This document shows positions 1-7,401 of a DNA stretch of 64,000 bases, in pieces. Under the pieces are notes generated by a model. It worked only from the letters and a program-made list of their open reading frames with translations. It had not been told where the DNA came from and did no database searches. How positions within the stretch are numbered: position 1 is the first letter of the stretch; the number at the start of each line of letters is the position of its first letter. The DNA is from Actinoplanes sp. SE50/110 (GTDB taxonomy: Bacteria; Actinomycetota; Actinomycetes; Mycobacteriales; Micromonosporaceae). The position numbers were made by a program, and so were the translations under genes. The stretch spans positions 8,302,001-8,366,000 of the forward strand of contig NZ_LT827010.1 in assembly GCF_900119315.1 (NCBI RefSeq). The letters are read 5' to 3'.

Positions 1-4
1 TCGC

Positions 5-104
5 CGCTCCCGCCGAGGCCGGGCCCGGAGATCTGGCCGCTGGCGCGTCCACAACAATCTCCGGACCCTTCATTGTCCGTGGGTGGTCACCGAAAAGACA
101 AAAC
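5..104 (-). repeat. dispersed structured element, copy 1
   Basis: This is one of three copies of an intergenic element in the window. Imperfect inverted arms lie at 21-32 and 57-68 (11 of 12 pairs) around a loop containing TGGACGCGNCAGCGGCCA-like sequence, read on the minus strand. The flank at 69-99 (minus-strand reading TTTTCGGTGACCAC) is shared with the other copies. The one imperfect pair is C.A on the plus strand but a G.T wobble on the minus strand, so minus is given as the likely RNA strand. I know of no named family for it. Confidence 0.7.
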
Positions 105-205
105 CCCGCCGTGCATCCCCACGCCCATGAGCGATGGCGAACCTGGAACCGCACGATCCACCGAGCGGGTGTCTGCGAAATGGTGTGTGCAAGTGGGGTG
201 TGCGC

Positions 206-296
206 GAGTGGAGCGCCTGCGGGCCCGAGGTGCCCGTGAGCGAAACGCCTACGGGCCGGTGTCCATGAGTGGAGCGCCTGCGGGCCGGTGTCCCCG
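206..296. repeat. three imperfect tandem repeats of about 30 bp
   Basis: Units begin at 206, 238 and 267 and share a GAGYGRARCGCCTRCGGGCC core followed by a GGTGYCC-like tail. Together with copy 1 of the dispersed element they fill the stretch before the first gene. I see no convincing gene, promoter or RNA gene in 105-349. Confidence 0.6.
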
Positions 297-349
297 AACG
301 GGGTGTCTGCGCGTGGGGTGGGGCCGGGTCGGATCGGTAGGGTCGCGGG

Positions 350-808
350 ATGACGGGAAGCTGGCGGCATCTGCCGTCTCCGGCGCGGCCGGTCGCGGTG
401 GCTGCCAGTGCGGCGGTTGACGCCGTACAGGGAAATCTGGCTGTCGCATTCGATGCGGCCGTCGCGGAGCTCGCCGGGCTGGAGCAGGCGCATGCCGGGT
501 TGATCCTCGGGACGACGGTGCGGCTGCTGCTGGAGGACGGACATCCGGACGGGCTGGCCGCCGACGATGTGCGCGAGGCGCTGGCGTCCTGCGTGCGGGC
601 CCATCCGGAAGCGGACCCGCAGGTGGTGCTCTGGCTGCTCGCCGGGGCGCTCGGTGTCCTCGACGAGGACGGCGCGCCGGGGCCGAAGCCGGATGCCCTG
701 GCCCGCAACGCCATGCTGCTGATCACCGATCTGCTCGCGGGGCGGGATCTGCGGGACTGGCTCACCGCGGCCCTCACCGAGATCCAGCGGACCCAGCTGA
801 ACGACTGA
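350..808 (+). CDS. hypothetical protein, helical, 152 aa
   Basis: I do not recognise this family. The 152-residue product is soluble, rich in Ala, Leu and Asp, and looks mostly helical, with no signal peptide, membrane segment or metal motif. The ATG follows a GGGATGACGGG context without a strong ribosome site. Its last 35 bases overlap the 3' end of the convergent HxlR gene, so one of the two 3' ends may be weakly conserved. Coding strand bias at third positions supports a real gene. Confidence 0.6.
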   Translation: MTGSWRHLPSPARPVAVAASAAVDAVQGNLAVAFDAAVAELAGLEQAHAGLILGTTVRLLLEDGHPDGLAADDVREALASCVRAHPEADPQVVLWLLAGALGVLDEDGAPGPKPDALARNAMLLITDLLAGRDLRDWLTAALTEIQRTQLND

Positions 809-1238
809 CCGGGGCGCGCCGCGTGACCCGCGTCGGCACGGCGTCCTGCGGCGGCGCCGACGGCTGCGGCGCGGTGAACGCCGGGCCGGCCGACGCCGGG
901 GGCGGCGCGGGGGTGCTGTGGTCGCGGGCCCAGGCACAGATGGCGGTCAGGGGCTCGCGGAGGGTGCGGCCGAGCGGCGTCAGCTCGTATTCCACATGTT
1001 GTGGCGGGTCGGCCTTGTGGACGCGGCGCAGGATCAGGCCGTCGGTCTGCATGCCGCGCAGGGTTTCGGTGAGCATTTTCGGGGTGATGCCGGGGATCCG
1101 GCGGCGCAGCCGGGCCGGACGCTGCGGCCCGTCGCTCAGGGCGTAGATCAGCAGCACCCGCCATTTGACGGCGAGGCGTTCCAGGGCCTGCCGGGTGGCG
1201 CACCCCTCGTCGAGGACGTCCGGTACGAAGAACTCCAC
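774..1238 (-). CDS. HxlR-family winged-helix regulator
   Basis: This is a small winged-helix DNA-binding regulator of the HxlR (MarR-like) family. Residues about 12-100 carry the family pattern: CATRQALERLAVKW near the N-terminus, a PGITPKMLTETLRGM recognition-helix region, and a VEYELTPLGRTL wing. An Ala/Pro/Arg-rich tail of about 45 residues follows and is unlikely to be folded. The start is a GTG. It is divergent from the hydrolase at 1309 and a family-like operator lies between them, so it probably controls itself and that hydrolase. Some HxlR proteins sense redox or aldehydes; the ligand here is unknown. Confidence 0.85.
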   Translation of the reverse strand: MEFFVPDVLDEGCATRQALERLAVKWRVLLIYALSDGPQRPARLRRRIPGITPKMLTETLRGMQTDGLILRRVHKADPPQHVEYELTPLGRTLREPLTAICAWARDHSTPAPPPASAGPAFTAPQPSAPPQDAVPTRVTRRAPVSRSAGSAGSR

Positions 1239-1254
1239 GCCTGCCCCCAGATGG

Positions 1255-1272
1255 GTACCCGAAAGTGCCTAC
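1255..1272. promoter_or_regulatory. candidate HxlR operator
   Basis: The sequence GTACCCGAAAGTGCCTAC lies between the divergent hxlR and hydrolase genes. It has the GTAC...GTNNNTAC layout that I associate with HxlR-type operators. It sits upstream of the hydrolase -10 (TAGCGT, 1297-1302). Assignment rests on position and resemblance only. Confidence 0.45.
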
Positions 1273-1308
1273 TTCTCCGGTGTAGCCCCCGCAGCCTAGC
1301 GTGGTGCC

Positions 1309-2115
1309 GTGACCGAGACAGTGACGTTCTTCAGCGAGGGGCTGCGGCTCGAAGGGGTGCTCCGGACCGCGCCGGGGTCCCGGGCCGCCGTGTTGACCGG
1401 ACCGTTCACCGGTGTCAAGGAGCAGGTGGTGGCCGATTACGCGGAGCGGCTGACCGCGGCCGGGATCACCACCCTGACGTTCGACCACCGCGGGTTCGGC
1501 GCCAGTGAGGGCCGCCGCGGGCATGAGGACAGTCAGGGCAAGCTGGCCGATCTGCGGGCCGCGGTGGGGGTGCTGGACGGCTACGACCGGTCGGTGGTCG
1601 GGGTCTGCCTGGGCGCCGGCTATGCGATGCGGGCCGCGGCGACCGATCCACGGGTGCGGGCGGTGGTCGGGATCGCCGGGGCGTACAACAGCCCGGCCTG
1701 GTTCGCCGAGCGGATGGGCCTGCCGTCGTACCGGTCGGCGCTGGCCGGGATGCTGGAGCGCTACGACGAGGAGATCCCGGCGGTCGCCCTGGAGGGTGAG
1801 GCGGCCATGCCGGGAGAGGAGCCGTGGTCGTACTACTCGAAGTGGATCGGCTCGGACGGCTGGCGGAACAGGGTGACCCGCGGCTCGCTGCACAGCCTGA
1901 TGACGCTGGACGTGCTCGGGGTCCGGCCGCTGCTGCCGCCGAGCCTGGTGGTGCACGGGCGGGTGGACGACTACTGCTCGCCGGAGCTGGCCGAGGCGAT
2001 GCGGGCCGACGAGACGGTGTGGCTGGACTGCACCCGGCACGTCGACCTGTACGACGTGGACGCCTACGTCAGCCGGGCGGTGGAGGTGACCGCGGAGTTC
2101 CTCGGAAAGCACTGA
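1309..2115 (+). CDS. alpha/beta hydrolase
   Basis: The product is a 268-residue alpha/beta hydrolase of the dienelactone-hydrolase/acyl-esterase type. It shows the strand-loop pattern TLTFDHRGFGASEG, a nucleophile-elbow region VVGVCLGAGYAMRAA (C or a neighbouring residue at the elbow, as in dienelactone hydrolases), an acid near LVVHGRVDDYCSP, and a C-terminal histidine (RHVDLYD). The start is GTG, exactly six bases after the -10 hexamer TAGCGT, so the mRNA is probably leaderless. It is divergent from an HxlR regulator that may control it. The substrate cannot be read from the sequence. Confidence 0.8.
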   Translation: MTETVTFFSEGLRLEGVLRTAPGSRAAVLTGPFTGVKEQVVADYAERLTAAGITTLTFDHRGFGASEGRRGHEDSQGKLADLRAAVGVLDGYDRSVVGVCLGAGYAMRAAATDPRVRAVVGIAGAYNSPAWFAERMGLPSYRSALAGMLERYDEEIPAVALEGEAAMPGEEPWSYYSKWIGSDGWRNRVTRGSLHSLMTLDVLGVRPLLPPSLVVHGRVDDYCSPELAEAMRADETVWLDCTRHVDLYDVDAYVSRAVEVTAEFLGKH

Positions 2116-2170
2116 CCCGCCAGCCACGGGGGATGACGGGTCAGTGCTGTGGTTCCTGTCGGAATCGGTC

Positions 2171-2203
2171 GGCCGGCTTCGCCCGCAGGGGTGAAAACCG
2201 GCC
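2171..2203. terminator. hairpin between convergent genes
   Basis: GGCCGG at 2171-2176 pairs with CCGGCC at 2198-2203, and inner TTC/GAA and CCC/GGG steps extend the stem. It sits between the converging hydrolase and STAS genes and could terminate both. Confidence 0.5.
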
Positions 2204-2222
2204 AGGAAATTCCCGCGGAGTT

Positions 2223-2579
2223 TCAGGAGGGACGGAGCCCGACCGAGGTGCGCGGGGAGGGTGGCTCGGCGCAGCCGAGCAGGCCGACCAGGCCGGAGAC
2301 CCAGAGCTGCCGGTAGACCGTGGCACTGGGATGGCTCACCACCAGCTTGATGCCGCTCGCGGCGGCGGTGTGGAAGCAGGCCACCAGAATGCCGATCCCG
2401 ATGCTGTCGATCAGCATCACGCGCTGCAGGTCGAGACAGATCCTGCTGGGTGTCATGGTGGTCAGGACGTCGTTGACGGCGTCCCGCATGACGTGCGCGT
2501 TGTCCAGATCGATTTCCCCGCTCGGGGCGATCTCGACGGTGCCGTCGGCCAGCTGGCGGGTCGTGATCGGCAGATACAC
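2223..2579 (-). CDS. STAS-domain anti-anti-sigma factor
   Basis: This is a 118-residue single STAS domain of the anti-sigma-factor antagonist (SpoIIAA/RsbV) type. The strand pattern VEIAPSGEIDLDNA and the phosphorylation loop VMLIDSIGIGILV, with Ser59 following the Asp, fit the family. A longer in-frame start exists at 2690, but the GTG at 2577-2579 has AGAGGG just upstream and gives the usual domain length, so I chose it. No partner anti-sigma kinase is adjacent; the RsbW-like protein at 51540 is the nearest candidate. It probably binds and releases a sigma-factor antagonist when unphosphorylated. Confidence 0.85.
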   Translation of the reverse strand: MYLPITTRQLADGTVEIAPSGEIDLDNAHVMRDAVNDVLTTMTPSRICLDLQRVMLIDSIGIGILVACFHTAAASGIKLVVSHPSATVYRQLWVSGLVGLLGCAEPPSPRTSVGLRPS

Positions 2580-2866
2580 AGCTGCCCTCTCTTCTGGTGT
2601 CGGAAGGTCCGACGCCGACTTGCCGCGGGACACCATGCGACGGCCGGAGATAGAGGTCGCTCGCACGCGGCGTTCGCTGGGAGACGCCACAGGAACCCGC
2701 GTTCCTACAACAATCCGCTGGTCTGCAAGTTACGCCACGTAGGCGCGGAACGCCAGAGTAGTTCATATGGCCGGAATGTGCTGGATCGGTCAGCGCACGG
2801 TGACGGCGTTGACTGTCCACTGAATCTGGCCGAATACTCACCGTATGCGATGGAGCACCGAGCGGC

Positions 2867-3862
2867 ATGCCTGACGCGGCCCCGGGCGCCGTTTCCCCCC
2901 CGGCGCCCGGCATCGTCCACTTCGCCGGCGGCGCCGCCGAAGACGCGGCTGACGTCCTGCATCGTTTCTACCACCCGGTGTCGCTGGGCATGCCGGAGAA
3001 CGCCGACACCAAGATCGGCATGGAGGTGATCCAACTCGGACCCCTCACCGTCGGTCATCTCACCTTCACCGGGCGGGTGACACTCGCCGCACCGGCCGCC
3101 GACGCGTACCACGTGACCCTGCCGGTGGCCGGGCGGGTGCTGGCCCGGCGGGGCGGGCGGGAGGTCACCGCGGGACCGGCCACCGCCGTCGCGTTCCGCC
3201 CCGGCGATCCGGTCTACCTGCGGCCCGAGGCGCCGTCCACGGAGATCGACCTGCGCATCGAACACTGGGCCTTGGAGAGTGAACTGGCCGCGCTGCTCGG
3301 TCACCCGATCGAGGGAACGATCGACCTGCCGGCCACGTTCGCGCTGACCGGCGGCCCGGCGCACAGCTGGGCCCGGCTGATCCATCTGGTCCACACCGAG
3401 CTGGAGCACCGATCCAGCCTGATCTTCCAGCCGCTGATCGCCGAGCACCTGTGCAGCAGCGTGCTGAGCGGGCTGCTGCTGAGCGTCCCACACCGCTACC
3501 ACGACGAGTTGGTCGCGCCGGCCGCCGCCGGGCCGCCGCGGAGCATCCGCCGGGTGCTGGACGTCATCCACGACGAGCCGGACCGGGCGTTCACGGTGGC
3601 CGACCTGGCCGCGATCGCCCGGACGAGCGTGCGGTCGCTGCAGGAGGGTTTCCGGCGGCACGTCGGCTGCACGCCGATGGCCTACCTGCAGCAGACCCGG
3701 CTGACCCGGGCGCACGAGGCGCTGCGGGTGGCCGATCCGGCGGTGGTCACGGTCGCCGCGGTGGCGCACCGCTGGGGTTTCGCCCACCTGGGGCGGTTCG
3801 CCTCGGCGTACCGCACCCGGTTCGGCGTCTCCCCGTCAGAGACGCTGCGCCGGGCCGGCTGA
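2867..3862 (+). CDS. AraC-family transcriptional regulator
   Basis: This is a 331-residue two-domain activator. Residues about 20-190 resemble the AraC-binding-like (cupin) N-terminal domain of the 'AraC ligand binding' type. Residues about 225-330 hold the two helix-turn-helix motifs of AraC/XylS proteins, including FTVADLAAIARTSVRSLQ and the second-helix pattern VAHRWGFAHLGRFASAYRTRFG followed by PSETLR. No metabolic gene is linked to it in the same direction, so its target and ligand are unknown. The ATG is used although the upstream ribosome site is weak. A gap of about 290 bases before it holds no gene that I can support. Confidence 0.85.
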   Translation: MPDAAPGAVSPPAPGIVHFAGGAAEDAADVLHRFYHPVSLGMPENADTKIGMEVIQLGPLTVGHLTFTGRVTLAAPAADAYHVTLPVAGRVLARRGGREVTAGPATAVAFRPGDPVYLRPEAPSTEIDLRIEHWALESELAALLGHPIEGTIDLPATFALTGGPAHSWARLIHLVHTELEHRSSLIFQPLIAEHLCSSVLSGLLLSVPHRYHDELVAPAAAGPPRSIRRVLDVIHDEPDRAFTVADLAAIARTSVRSLQEGFRRHVGCTPMAYLQQTRLTRAHEALRVADPAVVTVAAVAHRWGFAHLGRFASAYRTRFGVSPSETLRRAG

Positions 3863-3867
3863 CGGAT

Positions 3868-4212
3868 TCACTCTCCCGGGTCGCAGCGGCGCGGCTGCGG
3901 CACCTCGTTGATCCGCCGGGCACCCACCGGCCCGCTCCCCCGGTGCGCCCCGAACAGGTGACCCCGCGACGGCGTCCACTCCCGCCACGGTGCCAGCACG
4001 GACGCCACCACGGCCGCGTCCCCGTCGCCGGGCCCGCGCTGCTCGTGCAGGTAGTCCCGGACCCGGGCGGCCGAGGAGACGCCGTTCTCGGCGAGCTGAC
4101 GCATCAGCCGCAGGGTGTCCTCGTCCGGGTCGCGGCCCAGCAGGGCGGCCAGGCCGTGCAGGGCCCGCATCACCTCGCCGGCGTCCCGCTCGGCGTCCCA
4201 GAGGCCGGTCAT
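3868..4212 (-). CDS. hypothetical protein, 114 aa
   Basis: I do not recognise the family. The 114-residue protein has a helical first half (GEVMRALHGLAALLGR and RLMRQLAENGVSSAARVRDYL) and a basic, Gly/Pro-rich tail. It has no signal peptide or membrane segment. It converges on the AraC gene with only five bases between their stop codons. Strong GC3 bias supports coding. The roughly 290 bases upstream (4213-4506) include a short AT-rich patch near 4370-4400 that may hold its promoter or that of the next gene. Confidence 0.55.
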   Translation of the reverse strand: MTGLWDAERDAGEVMRALHGLAALLGRDPDEDTLRLMRQLAENGVSSAARVRDYLHEQRGPGDGDAAVVASVLAPWREWTPSRGHLFGAHRGSGPVGARRINEVPQPRRCDPGE

Positions 4213-4506
4213 GCCATGCCCGCCGGGCCGGTGCGGCCGAGCCGTGCGCGCGTTCGTCGGGCTGCGGTGCGGTGCGTCATGCAGATCTGTCCCCTCACCT
4301 CACGCCTGCCGCGGCGTCCGCGTGGGAGCCGGCTGTCGGGACGGTCCGCCCCTGGCAAGCGTGACAGGAGAAAAAGTATTCGCCCCGCTACTTTGCGTCC
4401 ATCCGTAACGCGCAGGTTCTGTCCAGTTAGCGCCTGTTTCGGCCGACAGTCACTTCTGCCGCGCGAAACCGGCGCGGCCGTCCGGCCCGGCATACAGAAT
4501 GAGGGC

Positions 4507-4677
4507 ATGCACGAGACCGAGACTCCGCCAGTCTGGCGCACCGGCGCCGAGCAGCCCTGGGACCCCGAGGACCTGGCCGTGGCCCAGGGCAGGTATCCGA
4601 CGCCCGAGAACATCGCGCGTGCTCGCGCCGAGCTGGAGCGGGACGGCGCGGCCGCGATCGAGCGCACCGTCCCCTAG
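4507..4677 (+). CDS. small acidic hypothetical protein, 56 aa
   Basis: A 56-residue reading frame starts at an ATG with GAGGG immediately upstream. The product is acidic and polar, with a conserved-looking WDPEDLAVAQGRYPTPEN segment followed by an amphipathic helix (IARARAELERDG). Residue composition differs from the random proteins of shadow frames, and the stop falls just before the convergent oxidoreductase gene. Function is unknown. Confidence 0.55.
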   Translation: MHETETPPVWRTGAEQPWDPEDLAVAQGRYPTPENIARARAELERDGAAAIERTVP

Positions 4678-4680
4678 CGC

Positions 4681-5574
4681 CTAGAGCCGGACGACCCGGC
4701 CTTGCTCCAGGGCCTGATCGGCGGCCGCGAGCACCGCAGTGACCTGCGCCCCGAAACGCACGTCGACGGCCGCGGCCGGCCCGCCCGCGGCGGCCGCCAG
4801 CAGCTGGTCCAGTGCCGCCCGGAAGCAGTCCACCGCGGCGAACTCGACGGCCGGCACCGGCCACACCCCGGCCTCCCCGGCGAACTCGGCGGCCTGTCGC
4901 GTGGCGCCGGCCGGCGCGTCCACCGAAAGGGTGAGCCGGCTGATCGCCCCGCTCTCGTGCCGCAGCACGAGCACGGTCAGATCGCGCGGCCCGGACAGCC
5001 CGGTGACCTCGGCGACCGCGCCGAGCACCGGCAGTACCAGGGCGAGGGCGTGCGGCCCGACGTCCCACAGCCCACCGCGGTCGCGCCGCCACGGCGAGGC
5101 GCCGAACGGGTTGCCCGGGGTGAAGATCGAACCGAGGTGGTCGATCCGGGCCTCGGTCCAGCCGCCGGCCGCGACCGCCTCGGCGAGGAACCGCTCGGTC
5201 TCCGGTACGAAGCGCCGGGTGAAGAACACCACCGATGCCACGTCCCGGTCCGCGGCGGCCGCGGTCAGTTCCACGGCTTCGGCGGTACGCAGTGACACCG
5301 GCTTGTCCAGCAGGAGGTGCCGCCCGGCCCGCGCGGCCCGCAGCGCGATCGGCGCCTGGACGTCCGGTGGCAGGGCGATCGCCACCGCGTCCACGTCCGC
5401 GAGCAGGGCGTCCACCTCGGCGTACGCCCGCGTGTGATGTTTGCCCGCGAGCTCGGCGGCCCGGGCCGGGTCGCGTCCCCAGACCCCGGCGAACTCCACC
5501 TCGGGGTGCTGCGCGAGCGCCTCGGCGTGCACCATGTGCGCCCAGGGGCCCGTACCGAACAATCCGAAACGCAC
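4681..5574 (-). CDS. Gfo/Idh/MocA-family oxidoreductase
   Basis: This is a 297-residue NAD(P)-dependent dehydrogenase of the glucose-fructose oxidoreductase/inositol dehydrogenase family. The Rossmann start is FGLFGTGPWAHMVHAEAL, followed by the strand VDAVAIALPPDVQAPIA and the family motif LLLDKPVS, whose Lys is the usual active-site residue. The second half has the expected open-sheet domain with GGLWDVGPHAL, where His is a likely catalytic residue. The start is GTG. It stands alone, so the sugar or polyol substrate is not indicated by context. Confidence 0.85.
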   Translation of the reverse strand: MRFGLFGTGPWAHMVHAEALAQHPEVEFAGVWGRDPARAAELAGKHHTRAYAEVDALLADVDAVAIALPPDVQAPIALRAARAGRHLLLDKPVSLRTAEAVELTAAAADRDVASVVFFTRRFVPETERFLAEAVAAGGWTEARIDHLGSIFTPGNPFGASPWRRDRGGLWDVGPHALALVLPVLGAVAEVTGLSGPRDLTVLVLRHESGAISRLTLSVDAPAGATRQAAEFAGEAGVWPVPAVEFAAVDCFRAALDQLLAAAAGGPAAAVDVRFGAQVTAVLAAADQALEQGRVVRL

Positions 5575-5652
5575 GATCTGCCCACCCGTCCTCTTCAGGA
5601 TCTCCGGGGCCGGAAGTTACCAGCCCACCGGCACGTCAGTAACCTGTGCCGG

Positions 5653-6018
5653 GTGAACGGTCCCCTCTCGGTGGCGACGATCGTCGTCGCTCTCCTGCTG
5701 GCCGCGTGGTATTTCCTGCGCAGCGCCCTCGACCGGGCGCCCAGCCGCCTCGACCTGCTGGCCATGACCGGGTTCAGCGCTCTGGTCGCGGTCCTGGTCG
5801 TGGTCGCGGTGATCGGTCTGTTCGACGGCTCGCGCCCGGCGGACACCACCACCTTCGCCGGCTATCTGGTCACCACGATCTGCTTCGCCCCGGCCGCCAC
5901 CTGGCTGGCCAAGCTGGAGCCGACCCGCTGGGGGAGCCTGATCCTCGGGGTGGGCGCCGTCATCCTGCCCGTCCTAGTGCTGCGCCTGCAGCAGATCGCG
6001 TCGGTGACCGGTGTCTGA
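5653..6018 (+). CDS. small integral membrane protein
   Basis: The 121-residue product has about four hydrophobic segments (VATIVVALLLAAWYF, ALVAVLVVVAVIGLF, AGYLVTTICFAPAATWLA and LILGVGAVILPVLVL). It is the first gene of a three-gene coupled set: its stop overlaps the GTG start of the next membrane gene by eight bases. I chose the GTG at 5653 because it gives a compact protein directly before the first membrane segment. Function is unknown; homologous small membrane pairs occur in other actinomycetes as far as I recall. Confidence 0.65.
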   Translation: MNGPLSVATIVVALLLAAWYFLRSALDRAPSRLDLLAMTGFSALVAVLVVVAVIGLFDGSRPADTTTFAGYLVTTICFAPAATWLAKLEPTRWGSLILGVGAVILPVLVLRLQQIASVTGV

Positions 6019-6445
6019 CGAGACCCCCGTGAAGACCCGCCCCGGTGACGCCGCTCTCGGCACCGGCCTGGGCCGGGTGCTGCTGCTGGTGTACGGGACG
6101 TTCGCGCTCTCCGCGAGCGCTCGCGCGCTGGTCCAGATCAGCACGAAGTTCGGCGAGGCCCCGCTGGCCTACCTGCTGTCCGCGCTGGCCGGTGCGGTGT
6201 ACCTCGCCGCGACCGTGGGCCTGGCCCGCGGTGGCGCCCGGGGCCGGCTGATCGCCCTGGTCAGCTGCACGATCGAGCTGCTCGGCGTGCTGATCGTCGG
6301 CACCCTGAGCATCGCCGACAAGGTGGCGTTCCCGGACGACACGGTCTGGTCCCGCTACGGCAGCGGCTACGGCTATGTACCGCTGGTCCTGCCGTTCATC
6401 GGCCTCTGGTGGATCTGGCGCCACAAGCCCGGTCCGGCCGCGTGA
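6011..6445 (+). CDS. small integral membrane protein
   Basis: This 144-residue protein has about four hydrophobic helices (VLLLVYGTFALSASARALVQ, LLSALAGAVYLAATVGLA, LIALVSCTIELLGVLIVG and VPLVLPFIGLWWIW). Its GTG start lies inside the preceding membrane gene and its TGA overlaps the next gene's GTG, so the three are translationally coupled. The two membrane proteins may form a complex; the function is not known. Confidence 0.7.
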   Translation: MSDETPVKTRPGDAALGTGLGRVLLLVYGTFALSASARALVQISTKFGEAPLAYLLSALAGAVYLAATVGLARGGARGRLIALVSCTIELLGVLIVGTLSIADKVAFPDDTVWSRYGSGYGYVPLVLPFIGLWWIWRHKPGPAA

Positions 6446-7398
6446 CGAACCTCGCCACACCGCCGCTGTTCGCCGCGCTGGCATCCGCCCGGCGGATCCT
6501 GATCGCCGGGGCCGGCGGCGGCTTCGACGTCTACGCCGGCTTGCCGCTGGCGTTCGCGCTGCGCGCGGTCGGGGCCGAGGTCCACCTCGCGAACCTGTCG
6601 TTTTCCGAGCTCGAACTCGTCGACCGGGAGTCCTGGATCGCCGATCACGTCGTCGCCGTGACGCCGGAGTCGACGAGCCCGGACTGGTATTTCCCGGAGG
6701 GCACACTCGCCAGGTGGCTGGCGGCGCACGACATGCCGTCGACGGTGTACGCGTTTCCGCCGCTGGGGGTGCAGACCCTGCGGGCGGCGTACCGGTTCCT
6801 GGTCGAGCACCTGAACCTCGACGCGATCGTGCTCGTCGACGGCGGCACCGACATCCTCTGCCGGGGCGACGAGCACAGCCTGGGCACCCCGGTCGAGGAT
6901 CTCACCAGCGTCGCGGCGGTGACCGCGCTGGACGTACCGGTGAAGCTGGTCACCTGCCTGGGCTTCGGGATCGACGCGTATCACGGCGTCAACCACGTGC
7001 AGGTGCTGGAGAACCTGGCGGCGCTCGACCGGGAGGGCGGTTACCTGGGCGCGCTGTCGATCCCGGGGACGAGCCGGGAGGCGGTCCTCTACCGGGAGGC
7101 GGTCGCCGACGCCGCGAAGAACACGCCGGACCGGCCGAGCATCGTCAACGGTCAGATCGCCGCCGCCCTCGCCGGTCAGTGCGGCGACATCCAGTTCACC
7201 CGGCGGACCAGCGGCAGCGCACTGTTCGTCAACCCGCTGATGGCCATGTACTTCACCGTCGACCTGGACCGGCTGGCCGCGCGCTGCCTCTACCTGGACC
7301 GGATCGAGAACACCGTCGGCCGCCGCCAGGTGATCACCCGCATCGAGGCCTTCCGCGACGGGGTCACCACCCGCATCCCGCGGGTGTTTCCGCACTGA
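6442..7398 (+). CDS. DUF1152-family protein
   Basis: The 318-residue product matches DUF1152 as I know it: an N-terminal ILIAGAGGGFDVYAGLPLA nucleotide-binding-like loop and a central AIVLVDGGTDILCRGDE motif. An upstream in-frame ATG at 6409 would overlap the membrane gene further, so I chose the GTG at 6442, which overlaps the previous stop as GTGA. The fold has been compared with deoxyhypusine-synthase-like Rossmann proteins; no activity is established to my knowledge. It converges on the ATP-grasp gene with three bases between stops. Confidence 0.75.
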   Translation: MTNLATPPLFAALASARRILIAGAGGGFDVYAGLPLAFALRAVGAEVHLANLSFSELELVDRESWIADHVVAVTPESTSPDWYFPEGTLARWLAAHDMPSTVYAFPPLGVQTLRAAYRFLVEHLNLDAIVLVDGGTDILCRGDEHSLGTPVEDLTSVAAVTALDVPVKLVTCLGFGIDAYHGVNHVQVLENLAALDREGGYLGALSIPGTSREAVLYREAVADAAKNTPDRPSIVNGQIAAALAGQCGDIQFTRRTSGSALFVNPLMAMYFTVDLDRLAARCLYLDRIENTVGRRQVITRIEAFRDGVTTRIPRVFPH

Positions 7399-7401
7399 GC
7401 G

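Noticed and set aside
69..99. A second covarying hairpin in the conserved flank of the dispersed element
   Set aside because: Pairing works with G.T wobbles only in the opposite orientation to the main stem and fails as A.C pairs in the element orientation, so it is not supported.
70..2913. An open frame of 947 codons on the minus strand
   Set aside because: It crosses several real genes in both directions and its translation is Arg/Pro/His-rich without domains.
4209..4667. 152-codon minus-strand frame before the AraC-side genes
   Set aside because: It is antisense to the 56-residue gene, has Arg/Ser-rich sequence without pattern, and uses non-biased codons.
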